A stretch of DNA of 64,000 bases from NCBI GenBank assembly GCA_040384585.1, contig JAZKJD010000005.1, positions 1 to 64,000 on the forward strand, read 5' to 3'. The DNA is from JAZKJD01 sp040384585. GTDB taxonomy: Bacteria > Pseudomonadota > Gammaproteobacteria > Diplorickettsiales > Diplorickettsiaceae. The notes below the pieces were generated by a model. That model searched no databases, had not been told where the DNA came from, and saw nothing but the letters and a program-made list of their open reading frames with translations. A program made the translations under genes and the position numbers. Of this stretch, positions 26,571 through 34,823 are shown one piece after another (position 1 is the stretch's first letter; every line of letters starts with the position of its first letter).

Positions 26571-26694
26571 CTATAGGGGCAAAAAAATTGTTGGCGCGGG
26601 TCCTGCCAGCGAATGCACTTTTTTTGCTGGCTCACGCCACAAAAAGAAGTCGCATTCACTGTCACTCGTGCCACTTTTTAATTTTTTGCTCTGT
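26571..26694. mobile_element. R2 palindromic element after mvaD
   Basis: About 124 bp in the orientation opposite to the copy at 14467. GGGGCAAAAAAATT at the left and AATTTTTTGCTCTGTA at the right form imperfect inverted ends. The core GCGGGTCCTGCCAGCGAATGC and CGCATTCACTGTCAC is nearly identical to the other copies. No clear target duplication is seen here. The element fills the mvaD-ankyrin gap and its hairpins could serve as the operon terminator. Confidence 0.65.
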
Positions 26695-26796
26695 AATGCG
26701 TTTCTCTAAATTTATAGCGCTGCCATTAATCATTTATTAAGCTTTTTGCGGTATCATTATCATTTAATTTCTATAGTAACTAAGGTAAAATATTTT

Positions 26797-27297
26797 ATGT
26801 CACAACAAACTAAATCGCAGGATTACAGATTGCTACATAATGCAATTATATGGAGAAAATCCGATGGAACAGTAAAACAGATCATAGAGACCTCCAATGC
26901 TGATGAAATTAACGCCGCAGGTCCCCTGGGTGAAACACCGCTACACCTTGCTGTTCAATATGGTCGTTACAGTATAGGTATAATAGAGATACTTCTGGAA
27001 TCTGATAAGATCGAGGTTAACAAAAAAAGTGGTTCTGGTCATACACCTCTCGATTATTTTGATAGTTTTTCTAAAAACTATGATTCAAAGTTCCGTGCTC
27101 ATTTTATTGAAAAGCTACTTTTAGAACACGGTGCTCAGCGAAGTTTAACAAATTCTGAATCTGAAAAAAAAGAACTTGTACAATCTTTAGAGCAGAACAA
27201 TGAATCTATCCAAGTAAAAAAACAGAAATCCGATTCTGAACAGATTCAAAATACGCAAACTTTAACCTCAACTTCTTCTGAAAATGACTCTTTCTAA
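26797..27297 (+). CDS. Small ankyrin-repeat protein
   Basis: A 166-residue protein from the ATG at 26797 (AAGGT about 10 nt upstream). Residues about 40-90 contain two ankyrin repeats: GETPLHLAVQYGRYS...IIEILLES and GHTPLDYFDSF...IEKLLLEHGA. The C-terminal 50 residues are Ser/Glu/Gln/Asn-rich and likely disordered, as in many Dot/Icm-secreted ankyrin proteins of Legionella and Coxiella. No membrane segment. Secretion is inferred only from architecture. A second short frame overlaps its end at 27284-27457 and might be a shifted continuation. Confidence 0.75.
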   Translation: MSQQTKSQDYRLLHNAIIWRKSDGTVKQIIETSNADEINAAGPLGETPLHLAVQYGRYSIGIIEILLESDKIEVNKKSGSGHTPLDYFDSFSKNYDSKFRAHFIEKLLLEHGAQRSLTNSESEKKELVQSLEQNNESIQVKKQKSDSEQIQNTQTLTSTSSENDSF

Positions 27298-27457
27298 TCG
27301 GTTTGGGGTTCCTGGACAATTATGCGATGCAGCGATAAAAATAGGAAGAAATGTTGCATCTTATGCTTCTAACTTTTTCAAACCTTCTTTCAATACCAGT
27401 ACTCAACACACTCAAAAAAAAGGTACAGAGGTTACTCCAGCTTTTAAACAAAACTAG
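27284..27457 (+). CDS. Possible 57-residue small ORF or shifted tail of the ankyrin gene
   Basis: An ATG at 27284 opens a frame that ends with TAG at 27455-27457. The product begins MTLSNRFGVPGQLCDAAIKI and is followed by a Ser/Thr/Gln/Lys-rich tail, similar in composition to the ankyrin protein's tail. It overlaps the ankyrin stop by 14 nt in the +1 frame and contains an A8 run. There is no clear ribosome site, so a frameshifted former C-terminus is as likely as a separate gene. Confidence 0.3.
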   Translation: MTLSNRFGVPGQLCDAAIKIGRNVASYASNFFKPSFNTSTQHTQKKGTEVTPAFKQN

Positions 27458-27588
27458 TTTTTGATAACAGACTCTAGGCACAAGGAAGTGCTTCTTTGTT
27501 TCGTAAGCCCATAGTCGTTGCATAAGCTGCCTTTTTCGCTTAAATTTTCCGTTTAGATTCCAAAACGTTCTAAAACAAAATCAAATCC

Positions 27589-28284
27589 ATGACGCAGCTT
27601 GAAAACGACGCTATCCATATTTGGCATACCACACTTGACCACCATATCAAACACTACCCCATGTTCCAACACTGGCTTTCTGCTGAGGAAAAAGAACGGG
27701 CAGAAAAACTAAAGCCGCCCTATCGTCAACGTTTTACCTTAACCCGCGGTCTATTACGTAAACTATTATCTGATTATAGTGGGCAGCCCCCAGAAAAAAT
27801 ACGTTTTTCCTATACTCTGTCGGGCAAACCTCTATTGCTGAATCCATCACTCAAGAAATCTATAGAATTTAATGTATCGCATTCAAGAAATAGAGTCGCT
27901 TTTGCTTTTGCATGGGATACACCTCTGGGCATTGATCTTGAATATAAAACGCCAAGGAAATATATCGATAAGATCGCTTATCGTTTTTTCTCTATCGATG
28001 ATTATGCACAACTCAAAAAATTAAGCGGTAAAGAAAAACTAAATACTTTTTTCAACGCCTGGGTGCGTAACGAAGCCTTAGTAAAGGCGCTAGGGTATTC
28101 CTTAAAAACGCATCCTTGCTCTCAGTACATGATCAATTTAGATAAAGCATCAACAGCGCTTAACAAAGAAAAATGCCCTTGCTCGCTATTTACTTTAGTA
28201 CTGCATCCTGATTTTGCTGCTGCTTTGGCAATAAAAGGCCAGGCCAAAAGAATTATAATAAAACAATATGATGGAAACTTCTAA
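27589..28284 (+). CDS. 4'-phosphopantetheinyl transferase, Sfp type
   Basis: Transfers 4'-phosphopantetheine from CoA to a Ser of acyl or peptidyl carrier proteins. The 231-residue length is that of Sfp-type two-lobed enzymes. Motifs: FNVSHSRNRVAFAFA (93-107), metal-binding GIDLEYK with D116 and E118, and WVRNEALVKALG (158-169) with E162 and K166; the usual Lys at 161 is Asn. No polyketide or peptide synthetase lies nearby, so it may serve fatty acid ACP if the genome lacks AcpS. Confidence 0.88.
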   Translation: MTQLENDAIHIWHTTLDHHIKHYPMFQHWLSAEEKERAEKLKPPYRQRFTLTRGLLRKLLSDYSGQPPEKIRFSYTLSGKPLLLNPSLKKSIEFNVSHSRNRVAFAFAWDTPLGIDLEYKTPRKYIDKIAYRFFSIDDYAQLKKLSGKEKLNTFFNAWVRNEALVKALGYSLKTHPCSQYMINLDKASTALNKEKCPCSLFTLVLHPDFAAALAIKGQAKRIIIKQYDGNF

Positions 28285-28336
28285 GCTGGAAATGAGATCG
28301 TAATAATAGCTTATTATTAGGCACGCAACTCCTGTG

Positions 28337-29017
28337 TTATTTATTATTATTATAAAATTCCATCAGCATAAAACGTACAACACCGCAAATCACACCATCT
28401 GCTTGCATTTCTATTAAAGGATAGTGGAGATTCAATGCCTTTAAATACCGTTGATTACCATCAATAACTAATTGTCTAAAAAGTAACGTAGCCCCTGTGC
28501 CTTGTTTTAATCTGACAAGAATAAATGCACCGTTATAAGGCACGCAATTAGTATCTAACACGACTATACTATTCTTAGGGAAGGTAGGGCCCTGAGCCGC
28601 TTCCATGCAATCGTTTTCTACTCGAATAGCGAACGCATCCGAACTCAGTGGAATACTGGTACTTAAATAATTAGAATAGATTTTAGCTGACAATTTAGAT
28701 AATTGAATAAATCTATCCTTTATTTCCTGCACATTTAATAAAGGAACTTGATAATTAAACTGGTCTTTTTTAGTTGCACCATAGATACCCTCTTCCTCTT
28801 CTGCCTCATGTTCGTGGTCTAGCCAGCCATGAGGCTTATGAAAAACTTGTTCAATATAGTTTGCCAATCTGTCTCCAATATTTTTGATAGGACTATTTCC
28901 AATTAAGTGACTTATCTGGCTTTGAGAACGATCTAAACGTTCCGATAAATACGTAATTCCCCCCTCTAAACGTGCTAATCTCCTTAAATTCTTACGTCTA
29001 ATATCTTTTACATTCAT
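28337..29017 (-). CDS. XRE/S24-type repressor-like regulator with altered cleavage dyad
   Basis: A 226-residue protein (start at 29017; a GTG at 29047 would add 10). Residues 1-60 form a helix-turn-helix (LARLEGGITYLSERLDRSQSQISHLIG); the C-terminal half matches S24/LexA-CI domains (VENDCMEAAQGPTFPKNSIVVLD ... YLKALN ... VICGVVRF). The usual catalytic Ser of 'DSM' is Cys (DCM, residue 137) and the usual Lys before 'QL/RL' is Arg181 (LFRQL). Self-cleavage may therefore be lost or changed. It stands alone; no prophage genes adjoin it. Confidence 0.82.
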   Translation of the reverse strand: MNVKDIRRKNLRRLARLEGGITYLSERLDRSQSQISHLIGNSPIKNIGDRLANYIEQVFHKPHGWLDHEHEAEEEEGIYGATKKDQFNYQVPLLNVQEIKDRFIQLSKLSAKIYSNYLSTSIPLSSDAFAIRVENDCMEAAQGPTFPKNSIVVLDTNCVPYNGAFILVRLKQGTGATLLFRQLVIDGNQRYLKALNLHYPLIEMQADGVICGVVRFMLMEFYNNNK

Positions 29018-29143
29018 GTCATTTAAAATGTTGTTGTTATGACCCACTGAGTAAACTTATACCCAGTTCAAGCAGCTATAAATGTCAAAAAAAGTAATTT
29101 AAAGGGTAAATTATATTACCTTATTAGATAATAAAACAAACGC

Positions 29144-30412
29144 CTACTTTAATTTAAGAAAATATTTACTTAGTTTTTTCTTAACTTTATGCTGTTTAAG
29201 ATGAATATAATTTGGTAATCCTTTTTGATAAAGAGGGTAATCTTCTCCCTGAATTAATGGCAAAAGATAATCTCGGCAACGCTGAGTAATATGAAAACCA
29301 TCTAGGGTAATAAAAGATCGAGGTAGTTTTTTTTCTCGGTTAGCGACATCAGCAAGCTTTGCTTCACCCACTGTCCATTGATAACGCTTACCCGATTTTC
29401 TGACAATAATAGGCATCACACCTGTTTTCCCTTTCATCGCAAGCTCAATCGCCGCTTTTCCTAACGCATAGGCTTGTTTCACATCGACCGCAGAGGCAAT
29501 ATGCCGCGCTGAACGCTGTAAATAATCCGGTAAAGCCCAATGATATTTATATCCTAATTTGGATTTAATGAGTTGCGCTATCGCAGGTGCTGCTCCTCCT
29601 AACTGTTTATGGCCAAATGCATCCGTAGTATTTGATTCAACTAAAAATTCATTTTTCGAATCGCGCACACCCTCAGCCAGAACAATTACGCAATATCCAT
29701 AGCGGCTCACTGTCTTATTCACTTGATTTAAAAATCTATCTTCATTAAATGCTATTTCGGGAAATAAAATAATATGCGGCGGTTCTCCTTTTTTTTCTGA
29801 AGCTAAGCCACTGGCAGCTGCTATCCATCCCGTGTGACGCCCCATCACCTCCATAATAAAAACCTTCGTTGAAGTCGCATACATAGATGCCACATCTAAA
29901 CCAGCCTCACGGGTAGAGATAGCGATATATTTCGCGACAGAACCAAAACCAGGGGAATTATCGGTGAGTGGTAAATCATTATCGACGGTTTTAGGAATGC
30001 CAATACAGACTAAAGGGTAACCGACTGTCTTGCTTAATAAAGAAACCTTATAAGCCGTATCTTGCGAATCGCCACCACCATTATAAAAAAAATAAGCAAT
30101 ATCATGTGCCGCAAAAACTTCTAATAAACGTTCATATTCAGCACGATTTTCTTCTATACTTTTTAATTTATAGCGGCAGGAACCAAATGCACCGCCTGGT
30201 GTATAACGCAATCGGGCAATGGTTTTTGCTGTTTCTTTACTAGTGTCGATCAAATCTTCCGTTAACGCACCTATTATTCCATTACAACCGGCATACACTT
30301 TTCCTATTTTAGTTTTATAATACCTCGCAGTTTCAATAAGCCCACACGCCGTCGCATTGATGACGGCCGTAACTCCGCCGGACTGCGCATAAAAAGCATT
30401 CTTTTTTGACAT
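29144..30412 (-). CDS. pfp: Pyrophosphate-dependent 6-phosphofructokinase
   Basis: Interconverts fructose 6-phosphate and fructose 1,6-bisphosphate, using PPi as phosphoryl donor. The 422-residue length and the motif set fit PPi-type enzymes: NGGGDSQDT (111-119), IPKTVDNDLP (139-148, with Lys typical of PPi users), GFGSVAKYIA and MEVMGRHTGWIA. The usual GGDDS/GGNDS has Gly at the third position. A reversible, energy-sparing glycolytic step is common in Legionellales. It is divergent from mpl with 71 bp between. Confidence 0.88.
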   Translation of the reverse strand: MSKKNAFYAQSGGVTAVINATACGLIETARYYKTKIGKVYAGCNGIIGALTEDLIDTSKETAKTIARLRYTPGGAFGSCRYKLKSIEENRAEYERLLEVFAAHDIAYFFYNGGGDSQDTAYKVSLLSKTVGYPLVCIGIPKTVDNDLPLTDNSPGFGSVAKYIAISTREAGLDVASMYATSTKVFIMEVMGRHTGWIAAASGLASEKKGEPPHIILFPEIAFNEDRFLNQVNKTVSRYGYCVIVLAEGVRDSKNEFLVESNTTDAFGHKQLGGAAPAIAQLIKSKLGYKYHWALPDYLQRSARHIASAVDVKQAYALGKAAIELAMKGKTGVMPIIVRKSGKRYQWTVGEAKLADVANREKKLPRSFITLDGFHITQRCRDYLLPLIQGEDYPLYQKGLPNYIHLKQHKVKKKLSKYFLKLK

Positions 30413-30483
30413 CTCGCTATCTCTCCAGTTAACCTACAAGTGGCTCACTATACCCAAAACATTTACTCTTTTCCTAGACTAAC

Positions 30484-31854
30484 ATGCGACTTCATATTTT
30501 AGGTATCTGCGGTACATTCATGGCTGGAATCGCCTTACTAGCCAAAGAAAAAGGATTTACCGTCACCGGTTCGGATATCAATATCTATCCTCCTATGAGT
30601 AGTCATTTGCTAGCACAAGGCATATCGATTTTTGAAGGTTATGACGATCTCAGTCAATTTTCTTCGCACCCTCAGTTAATCATCATAGGAAATACCATAA
30701 AACGGGGGAATCCTTGCGTAGAATATGTTCTCAACAAAGGATTGGCTTATATTTCGGGCCCACAGTGGTTAGCAGAGAATGTTCTATACAATCGTCATGT
30801 TTTAGCAGTCGCTGGTACACATGGTAAAACAACGGTCACTAGCTTATTAAGTTGGATATTAGACTATGCCGGTTTACATCCTGGATTTTTAATAGGGGGA
30901 CTTGCAAAAAACTTTACGACTTCTGCTAGAGTAGGCGATCATCCTTTTTTCGTCATTGAAGCCGATGAATACGATACCGCTTTTTTTGATAAACGATCTA
31001 AATTTATTCATTATCATCCACGCACGCTGATTTTAAATAATCTTGAATTTGACCATGCTGATATTTTTCCTGATGTCAATGCCATGCAATTACAATTTTC
31101 TTATTTACTGCGCACTATCCCAAGTGAAGGCTTAATTATTTGTCCAAAAGAAGATAAACATTTACAAACTGTTCTCGCACAAGGTTGTTGGACAGCCGTT
31201 GAATACACGGGCATTAACTCAAATTGGCAAGCCGATCTGATAAAACCCGATGCAAGCCAATTCATTGTGAATGATAAAAACGGTAAAAAAGGGGAAGTTA
31301 GCTGGGATTTATTGGGGAAACACAATGTTTCCAATGCACTCACTGCTATTGTTGCTGCAAACCATATCGGCGTTGAACCCAGCAAGGCAATTGCAGCATT
31401 AAACCAATTTCAAGGGGTTAAACGTCGTTTAGAAATCTATCAACAAGTTAATCAAATAACGCTCTATGATGATTTCGCCCATCATCCCACCGCTATCGCT
31501 TCCACACTCGCTGGTTTACGTCAACGCGTCGGAAAAGAGCGAATTCTATTGATTTTACAATGTACTACGCATACCATGCGCTCAGGCGTATATAGCGAAA
31601 CCTTAGGTCCTTCTTTCCAGGATGCAGACAAAGTCTGGTTAATACGACCGCAGCAGGATTGGGTTATTGAACAATGCCTTAACACAGCAACGGTTCCTAT
31701 AGAAATTTACAATTCACTCACAACGCTTATTCACGATGTAGCGAAAGAAGCCAAGCCTCATGATCATATTGTTATCATGAGCAATCGTGGCTCTGATACA
31801 CTACATGAAAAATTAGTCCACGCCTTAGGTTCTGTCCCTAAAGCACCCTTGTAG
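30484..31854 (+). CDS. mpl: UDP-MurNAc:L-Ala-gamma-D-Glu-meso-Dap ligase (murein tripeptide ligase)
   Basis: Mpl reattaches recycled murein tripeptide to UDP-MurNAc in the cytoplasm. The 456-residue Mur ligase starts MRLHILGICGTFMAGIALLA, typical of Mpl; ATP motif GTHGKTTVTSLL, then EADEYDTAFFDKRSKF, NLEFDHADIF and the C-terminal DDFAHHPTAI. It would use the product of the LD-carboxypeptidase at 8931-9860. The last ten residues (LGSVPKAPL) and the stop are encoded by the end of an R7 palindromic element, so the native C-terminus has been replaced. Confidence 0.93.
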   Translation: MRLHILGICGTFMAGIALLAKEKGFTVTGSDINIYPPMSSHLLAQGISIFEGYDDLSQFSSHPQLIIIGNTIKRGNPCVEYVLNKGLAYISGPQWLAENVLYNRHVLAVAGTHGKTTVTSLLSWILDYAGLHPGFLIGGLAKNFTTSARVGDHPFFVIEADEYDTAFFDKRSKFIHYHPRTLILNNLEFDHADIFPDVNAMQLQFSYLLRTIPSEGLIICPKEDKHLQTVLAQGCWTAVEYTGINSNWQADLIKPDASQFIVNDKNGKKGEVSWDLLGKHNVSNALTAIVAANHIGVEPSKAIAALNQFQGVKRRLEIYQQVNQITLYDDFAHHPTAIASTLAGLRQRVGKERILLILQCTTHTMRSGVYSETLGPSFQDADKVWLIRPQQDWVIEQCLNTATVPIEIYNSLTTLIHDVAKEAKPHDHIVIMSNRGSDTLHEKLVHALGSVPKAPL

Positions 31855-31912
31855 CCATCTACTGCGTTAAAAACAGCTCAAAATACTTATTTGCTTAGTG
31901 TAAACTCCGTAT
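31826..31912. repeat. R7 element, partial copy spanning the mpl stop
   Basis: TAGGTTCTGTCCCTAAAGCACCCTTGTAGCCATCTACTGCGTTAAAAACAGCTC and the following bases match, inverted, the right half of the complete R7 unit at 49714-49857 down to GTAAACTCCG. It supplies the mpl stop codon and ends next to the ribD GTG. Only half the palindrome is present. Confidence 0.6.
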
Positions 31913-31913
31913 T

Positions 31914-32996
31914 GTGAATACCTTAGCAGAACATTATCTCAAACAAGCACTCGCCCTTGCCGAGTTGCGTCGTGGCTTTTGTGCGCCTAATCCTTGCGTC
32001 GGTGCTGTTTTAGTCAAAGATGAAAGGATTATCGCAAGTGGTACCCATTGGGCAAGCGGTTTCCCTCATGCAGAAGCCGATGCATTAAATAAAATTGACG
32101 CTAGGCTTGCGAGAGACGCCACCTTATATGTTACGCTGCAACCCTGCTGTCATTCTGCTAAAAAAACACCGCCCTGCAGCCAACTACTGATTGAAAAAGG
32201 CATTGCTAAAGTCGTTTATGGTTTTCAAGATCCCAATCCTGCTGTCGGCGATCACGCCGATAAACAACTACAACAAGCGGGTATTATTTGCATCCAACAG
32301 TCTTTGCCTGAAATTAATCACTTTTATGCCAGTTATCAATTTTGGTGGCAACATCAAAGACCTTTCGTCACTGCAAAACTGGCGATAAGTTTAGATGGAA
32401 AAATTGCTGGCGAACACGGACAATGCATTCAACTAACAGGCGAAACCGCACAACAATTTACGCATCAACAACGTCAGCGCGCGGATGCAATTTTAACCAC
32501 TGCCAAAACGATTTTCCGTGATAATCCCTTATTGAATGTACGCACAGACGGTAAACTCCTTGCTAAACCTCTCGCTATTTTAGATAGTGAATTACGCTTA
32601 TCCGGTACTGAAAATATATTTAATAGTGCTAAAAAAATAATCCTCTTTCACAAAGCCAATTTGCCCGTTACAACTTTAACAAAATATAATCGGGACAATG
32701 TGCGACTCATTTCTGTCAAGCAGGATAGTCAAGGTCTTAACTTATTCGATGTACTTAAAAAACTCGGACAAGAAGGTTGCCATGATTTATGGGTAGAAGC
32801 CGGCGGTCATTGTTTTCAAACTTTAGCGCAAAACCAGCTATTACAATGCGCTTTTATTTATGTCGCTCCACAGTGGCTAGGCCAAGAGGCACAAACTGCC
32901 TTTAGTAATCCAAACGTATTCCTAGGGGCAAATACCGCTCCTCCCCATCTATTAGGATCAGATGTCTGTTTTAAGTTTAATTGGAGCGAAAAATGA
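31914..32996 (+). CDS. ribD: Bifunctional riboflavin deaminase/reductase RibD
   Basis: RibD deaminates the pyrimidine intermediate from GTP and reduces its ribosyl group, steps 2 and 3 of riboflavin synthesis. The 360-residue protein has the N-terminal zinc deaminase (FPHAEADAL, then TLQPCCHSAKKTPPCSQLL) and a C-terminal reductase (TAKLAISLDGKIA ... VRTDG ... WVEAGG). It starts with GTG at 31914, immediately after a repeat. ribBA follows after 36 nt; the usual ribE (riboflavin synthase) between them is missing. Confidence 0.93.
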   Translation: MNTLAEHYLKQALALAELRRGFCAPNPCVGAVLVKDERIIASGTHWASGFPHAEADALNKIDARLARDATLYVTLQPCCHSAKKTPPCSQLLIEKGIAKVVYGFQDPNPAVGDHADKQLQQAGIICIQQSLPEINHFYASYQFWWQHQRPFVTAKLAISLDGKIAGEHGQCIQLTGETAQQFTHQQRQRADAILTTAKTIFRDNPLLNVRTDGKLLAKPLAILDSELRLSGTENIFNSAKKIILFHKANLPVTTLTKYNRDNVRLISVKQDSQGLNLFDVLKKLGQEGCHDLWVEAGGHCFQTLAQNQLLQCAFIYVAPQWLGQEAQTAFSNPNVFLGANTAPPHLLGSDVCFKFNWSEK

Positions 32997-33032
32997 GGGT
33001 ATAATACCGTTTTCAACAGTACAATAAATCAA

Positions 33033-34247
33033 ATGATAAAACCTTCGGCTTTTCCTAGCATCCATCGCGCTTTAGAAGACTTGCGACAAGGTAAGATGGT
33101 TATCCTATTTGACCATGAAAACCGTGAAAATGAGGGTGATTTAGTACTCGCTGCTGACAAAGTAACGCCTGAAGCCATTAATTTTATGGCCCAACATGCA
33201 CGTGGTTTGGTCTGCCTGGCACTGCTTGAGGAAACGATTCAGCGCTTACAACTGCCCATGATGGTGGAACATTCAACGAATCCATTTAATACCGCCTTTA
33301 CGGTATCTATAGAAGCTGCCAAGGGGGTCACCACCGGAATTTCTGCGTCTGACAGAGCACACACGATTAAAGTTGCTATTGATCCGAAAAGTACGCCTAA
33401 GGATATTGTTATGCCCGGTCATATCTTTCCTTTACGGGCTCGGAAAGGCGGCGTTCTCAAACGCATGGGCCAAACAGAAGGCAGCACAGATTTGATGCGT
33501 TTAGCCGGTTTAAAACCCGCCGCCATTATCTGCGAGATCATGAACACTGACGGTAGTATGGCCCGTTTTCCTGATTTAGAAAGATTTTCGCAGCAGCATC
33601 AACTCACTTTAGTATCCATTCGTGAGTTAATCCATTATCGATTACAAACGGAATCCCTAGTCAAAGAAATTGCGACTATTGGATTACCCACCGAACACTA
33701 TGGAGATTTGACAATAAAATTATTCGAAAGCCATCTGGATCAACATCATCATTTAGCGATTATTAAAGAAAAAGCTAGTAAAGAAAATCAATCTACGCTG
33801 GTACGAATCCATTCCGAATGCTTTACCGGTGATCTTTTTGGTTCTACTCGTTGTGATTGTGGTTGGCAATTACACGAATCACTCAATCAGATTAGCCAAC
33901 AAGGGGGAGTGTTACTTTATTTACGTCAAGAAGGTCGTGGTATTGGCCTATTGAATAAACTGAAAGCGTATGCTTTGCAAGATCAAGGTCTAGACACAGT
34001 CGAAGCCAACCAACAATTAGGTTTCGGCGGTGATGACCGTGATTATTGGATAGGTGCACAAATGCTTCGTCACCTCAAACGACTAAAAATAAAATTACTC
34101 ACTAATAATCCACAAAAAATAGCCGATTTAGCGCAACAAGGAATTGAAATAGTAGAACGTATCCCATTAATTGCAACCCCCAATGCAAGGAATCATGCTT
34201 ACTTAAAAACAAAACAAACTAAGTTAGGCCATCTTCTCAATCTATAA
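33033..34247 (+). CDS. ribBA: Bifunctional DHBP synthase / GTP cyclohydrolase II
   Basis: Makes both riboflavin precursors, dihydroxybutanone phosphate from ribulose 5-phosphate and the pyrimidine from GTP. The 404 residues split into RibB (1-205: DHENRENEGDLVLAAD, TGISASDRAHTI, HIFPLRARKGGVL) and RibA (210-400: RIHSECFTGDLFGSTRCDCG with zinc Cys, YLRQEGRGIGL). All zinc cysteines are present, so both halves look active. It precedes ribH by 13 nt with AAAGGAG upstream of that start. Confidence 0.95.
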   Translation: MIKPSAFPSIHRALEDLRQGKMVILFDHENRENEGDLVLAADKVTPEAINFMAQHARGLVCLALLEETIQRLQLPMMVEHSTNPFNTAFTVSIEAAKGVTTGISASDRAHTIKVAIDPKSTPKDIVMPGHIFPLRARKGGVLKRMGQTEGSTDLMRLAGLKPAAIICEIMNTDGSMARFPDLERFSQQHQLTLVSIRELIHYRLQTESLVKEIATIGLPTEHYGDLTIKLFESHLDQHHHLAIIKEKASKENQSTLVRIHSECFTGDLFGSTRCDCGWQLHESLNQISQQGGVLLYLRQEGRGIGLLNKLKAYALQDQGLDTVEANQQLGFGGDDRDYWIGAQMLRHLKRLKIKLLTNNPQKIADLAQQGIEIVERIPLIATPNARNHAYLKTKQTKLGHLLNL

Positions 34248-34260
34248 AAAGGAGTATTCT

Positions 34261-34740
34261 ATGAAAAAAACAAAAGAAATTATCGCAAAGCCTTTTGACT
34301 TTTCTGATCCTAATGAGGAATTTAATCTCGCTATCGTAGTGAGTCGTTTTAATGAAGATATTACAGAAGCATTATTAAAAGCTGCACGACGACGATTGCA
34401 AGAACTCAAGTTTCCCGAAGAGCGTATTACCATTGTTAAGGTGCCAGGCGCTATAGAAATTGGCCTTGCAGCCCAACAACTCGCTATTTCAGAGGCTAAT
34501 TATCTAGCAATTATCTGTTTAGGCGCTGTCATTCGTGGTGAAACGGATCACTATGATTATGTCTGCCAACAAGTCAGTTATGCCTGCCAAAAAGTAGCAC
34601 TAGAAGAAAGCATCCCTGTTATATTTGGCGTATTAACCACCGATACGGAAGCACAGGCCTGCGATCGTATCAGTAAAGGCGCTGATGCCGTCGATACGGC
34701 ATTGGACATGGTATCCCTATTGGACCAGTTTGAAGATTAA
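34261..34740 (+). CDS. ribH: 6,7-dimethyl-8-ribityllumazine synthase
   Basis: RibH joins the pyrimidine and dihydroxybutanone phosphate to form lumazine. The 159-residue protein has FNLAIVVSRFNEDITE, VKVPGAIEIGLAAQQLA, the GAVIRGETDHYDYVC loop with the catalytic His, and PVIFGVLTTDTEAQA. AAGGAG precedes the ATG. It is the last gene of the ribD-ribBA-ribH group, and an R4 palindrome begins at the base after its stop. Confidence 0.95.
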   Translation: MKKTKEIIAKPFDFSDPNEEFNLAIVVSRFNEDITEALLKAARRRLQELKFPEERITIVKVPGAIEIGLAAQQLAISEANYLAIICLGAVIRGETDHYDYVCQQVSYACQKVALEESIPVIFGVLTTDTEAQACDRISKGADAVDTALDMVSLLDQFED

Positions 34741-34812
34741 TAGGAGTTTCGCGCTAGAAGCCAACCAAACACGTACTCCAATAGGCTTCCATTATTAGGC
34801 GCGAAACTCCTG
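34741..34812. repeat. R4 palindromic element / likely terminator between convergent genes
   Basis: TAGGAGTTTCGCGC (34741-34754) pairs with GCGCGAAACTCCT (34799-34811), and inner AGAAGCC/GGCTTCC extend the fold. It starts directly after the ribH stop and lies before the convergent gene ending at 34824, so it may terminate both. Related fragments occur at about 16330-16356 and 28310-28334. Confidence 0.6.
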
Positions 34813-34823
34813 GCTAAGCACTG

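Noticed and set aside
31855..33032. FMN riboswitch upstream of rib genes
   Set aside because: The gaps before ribD and ribBA are too short and contain repeat sequence, without the RFN motifs.
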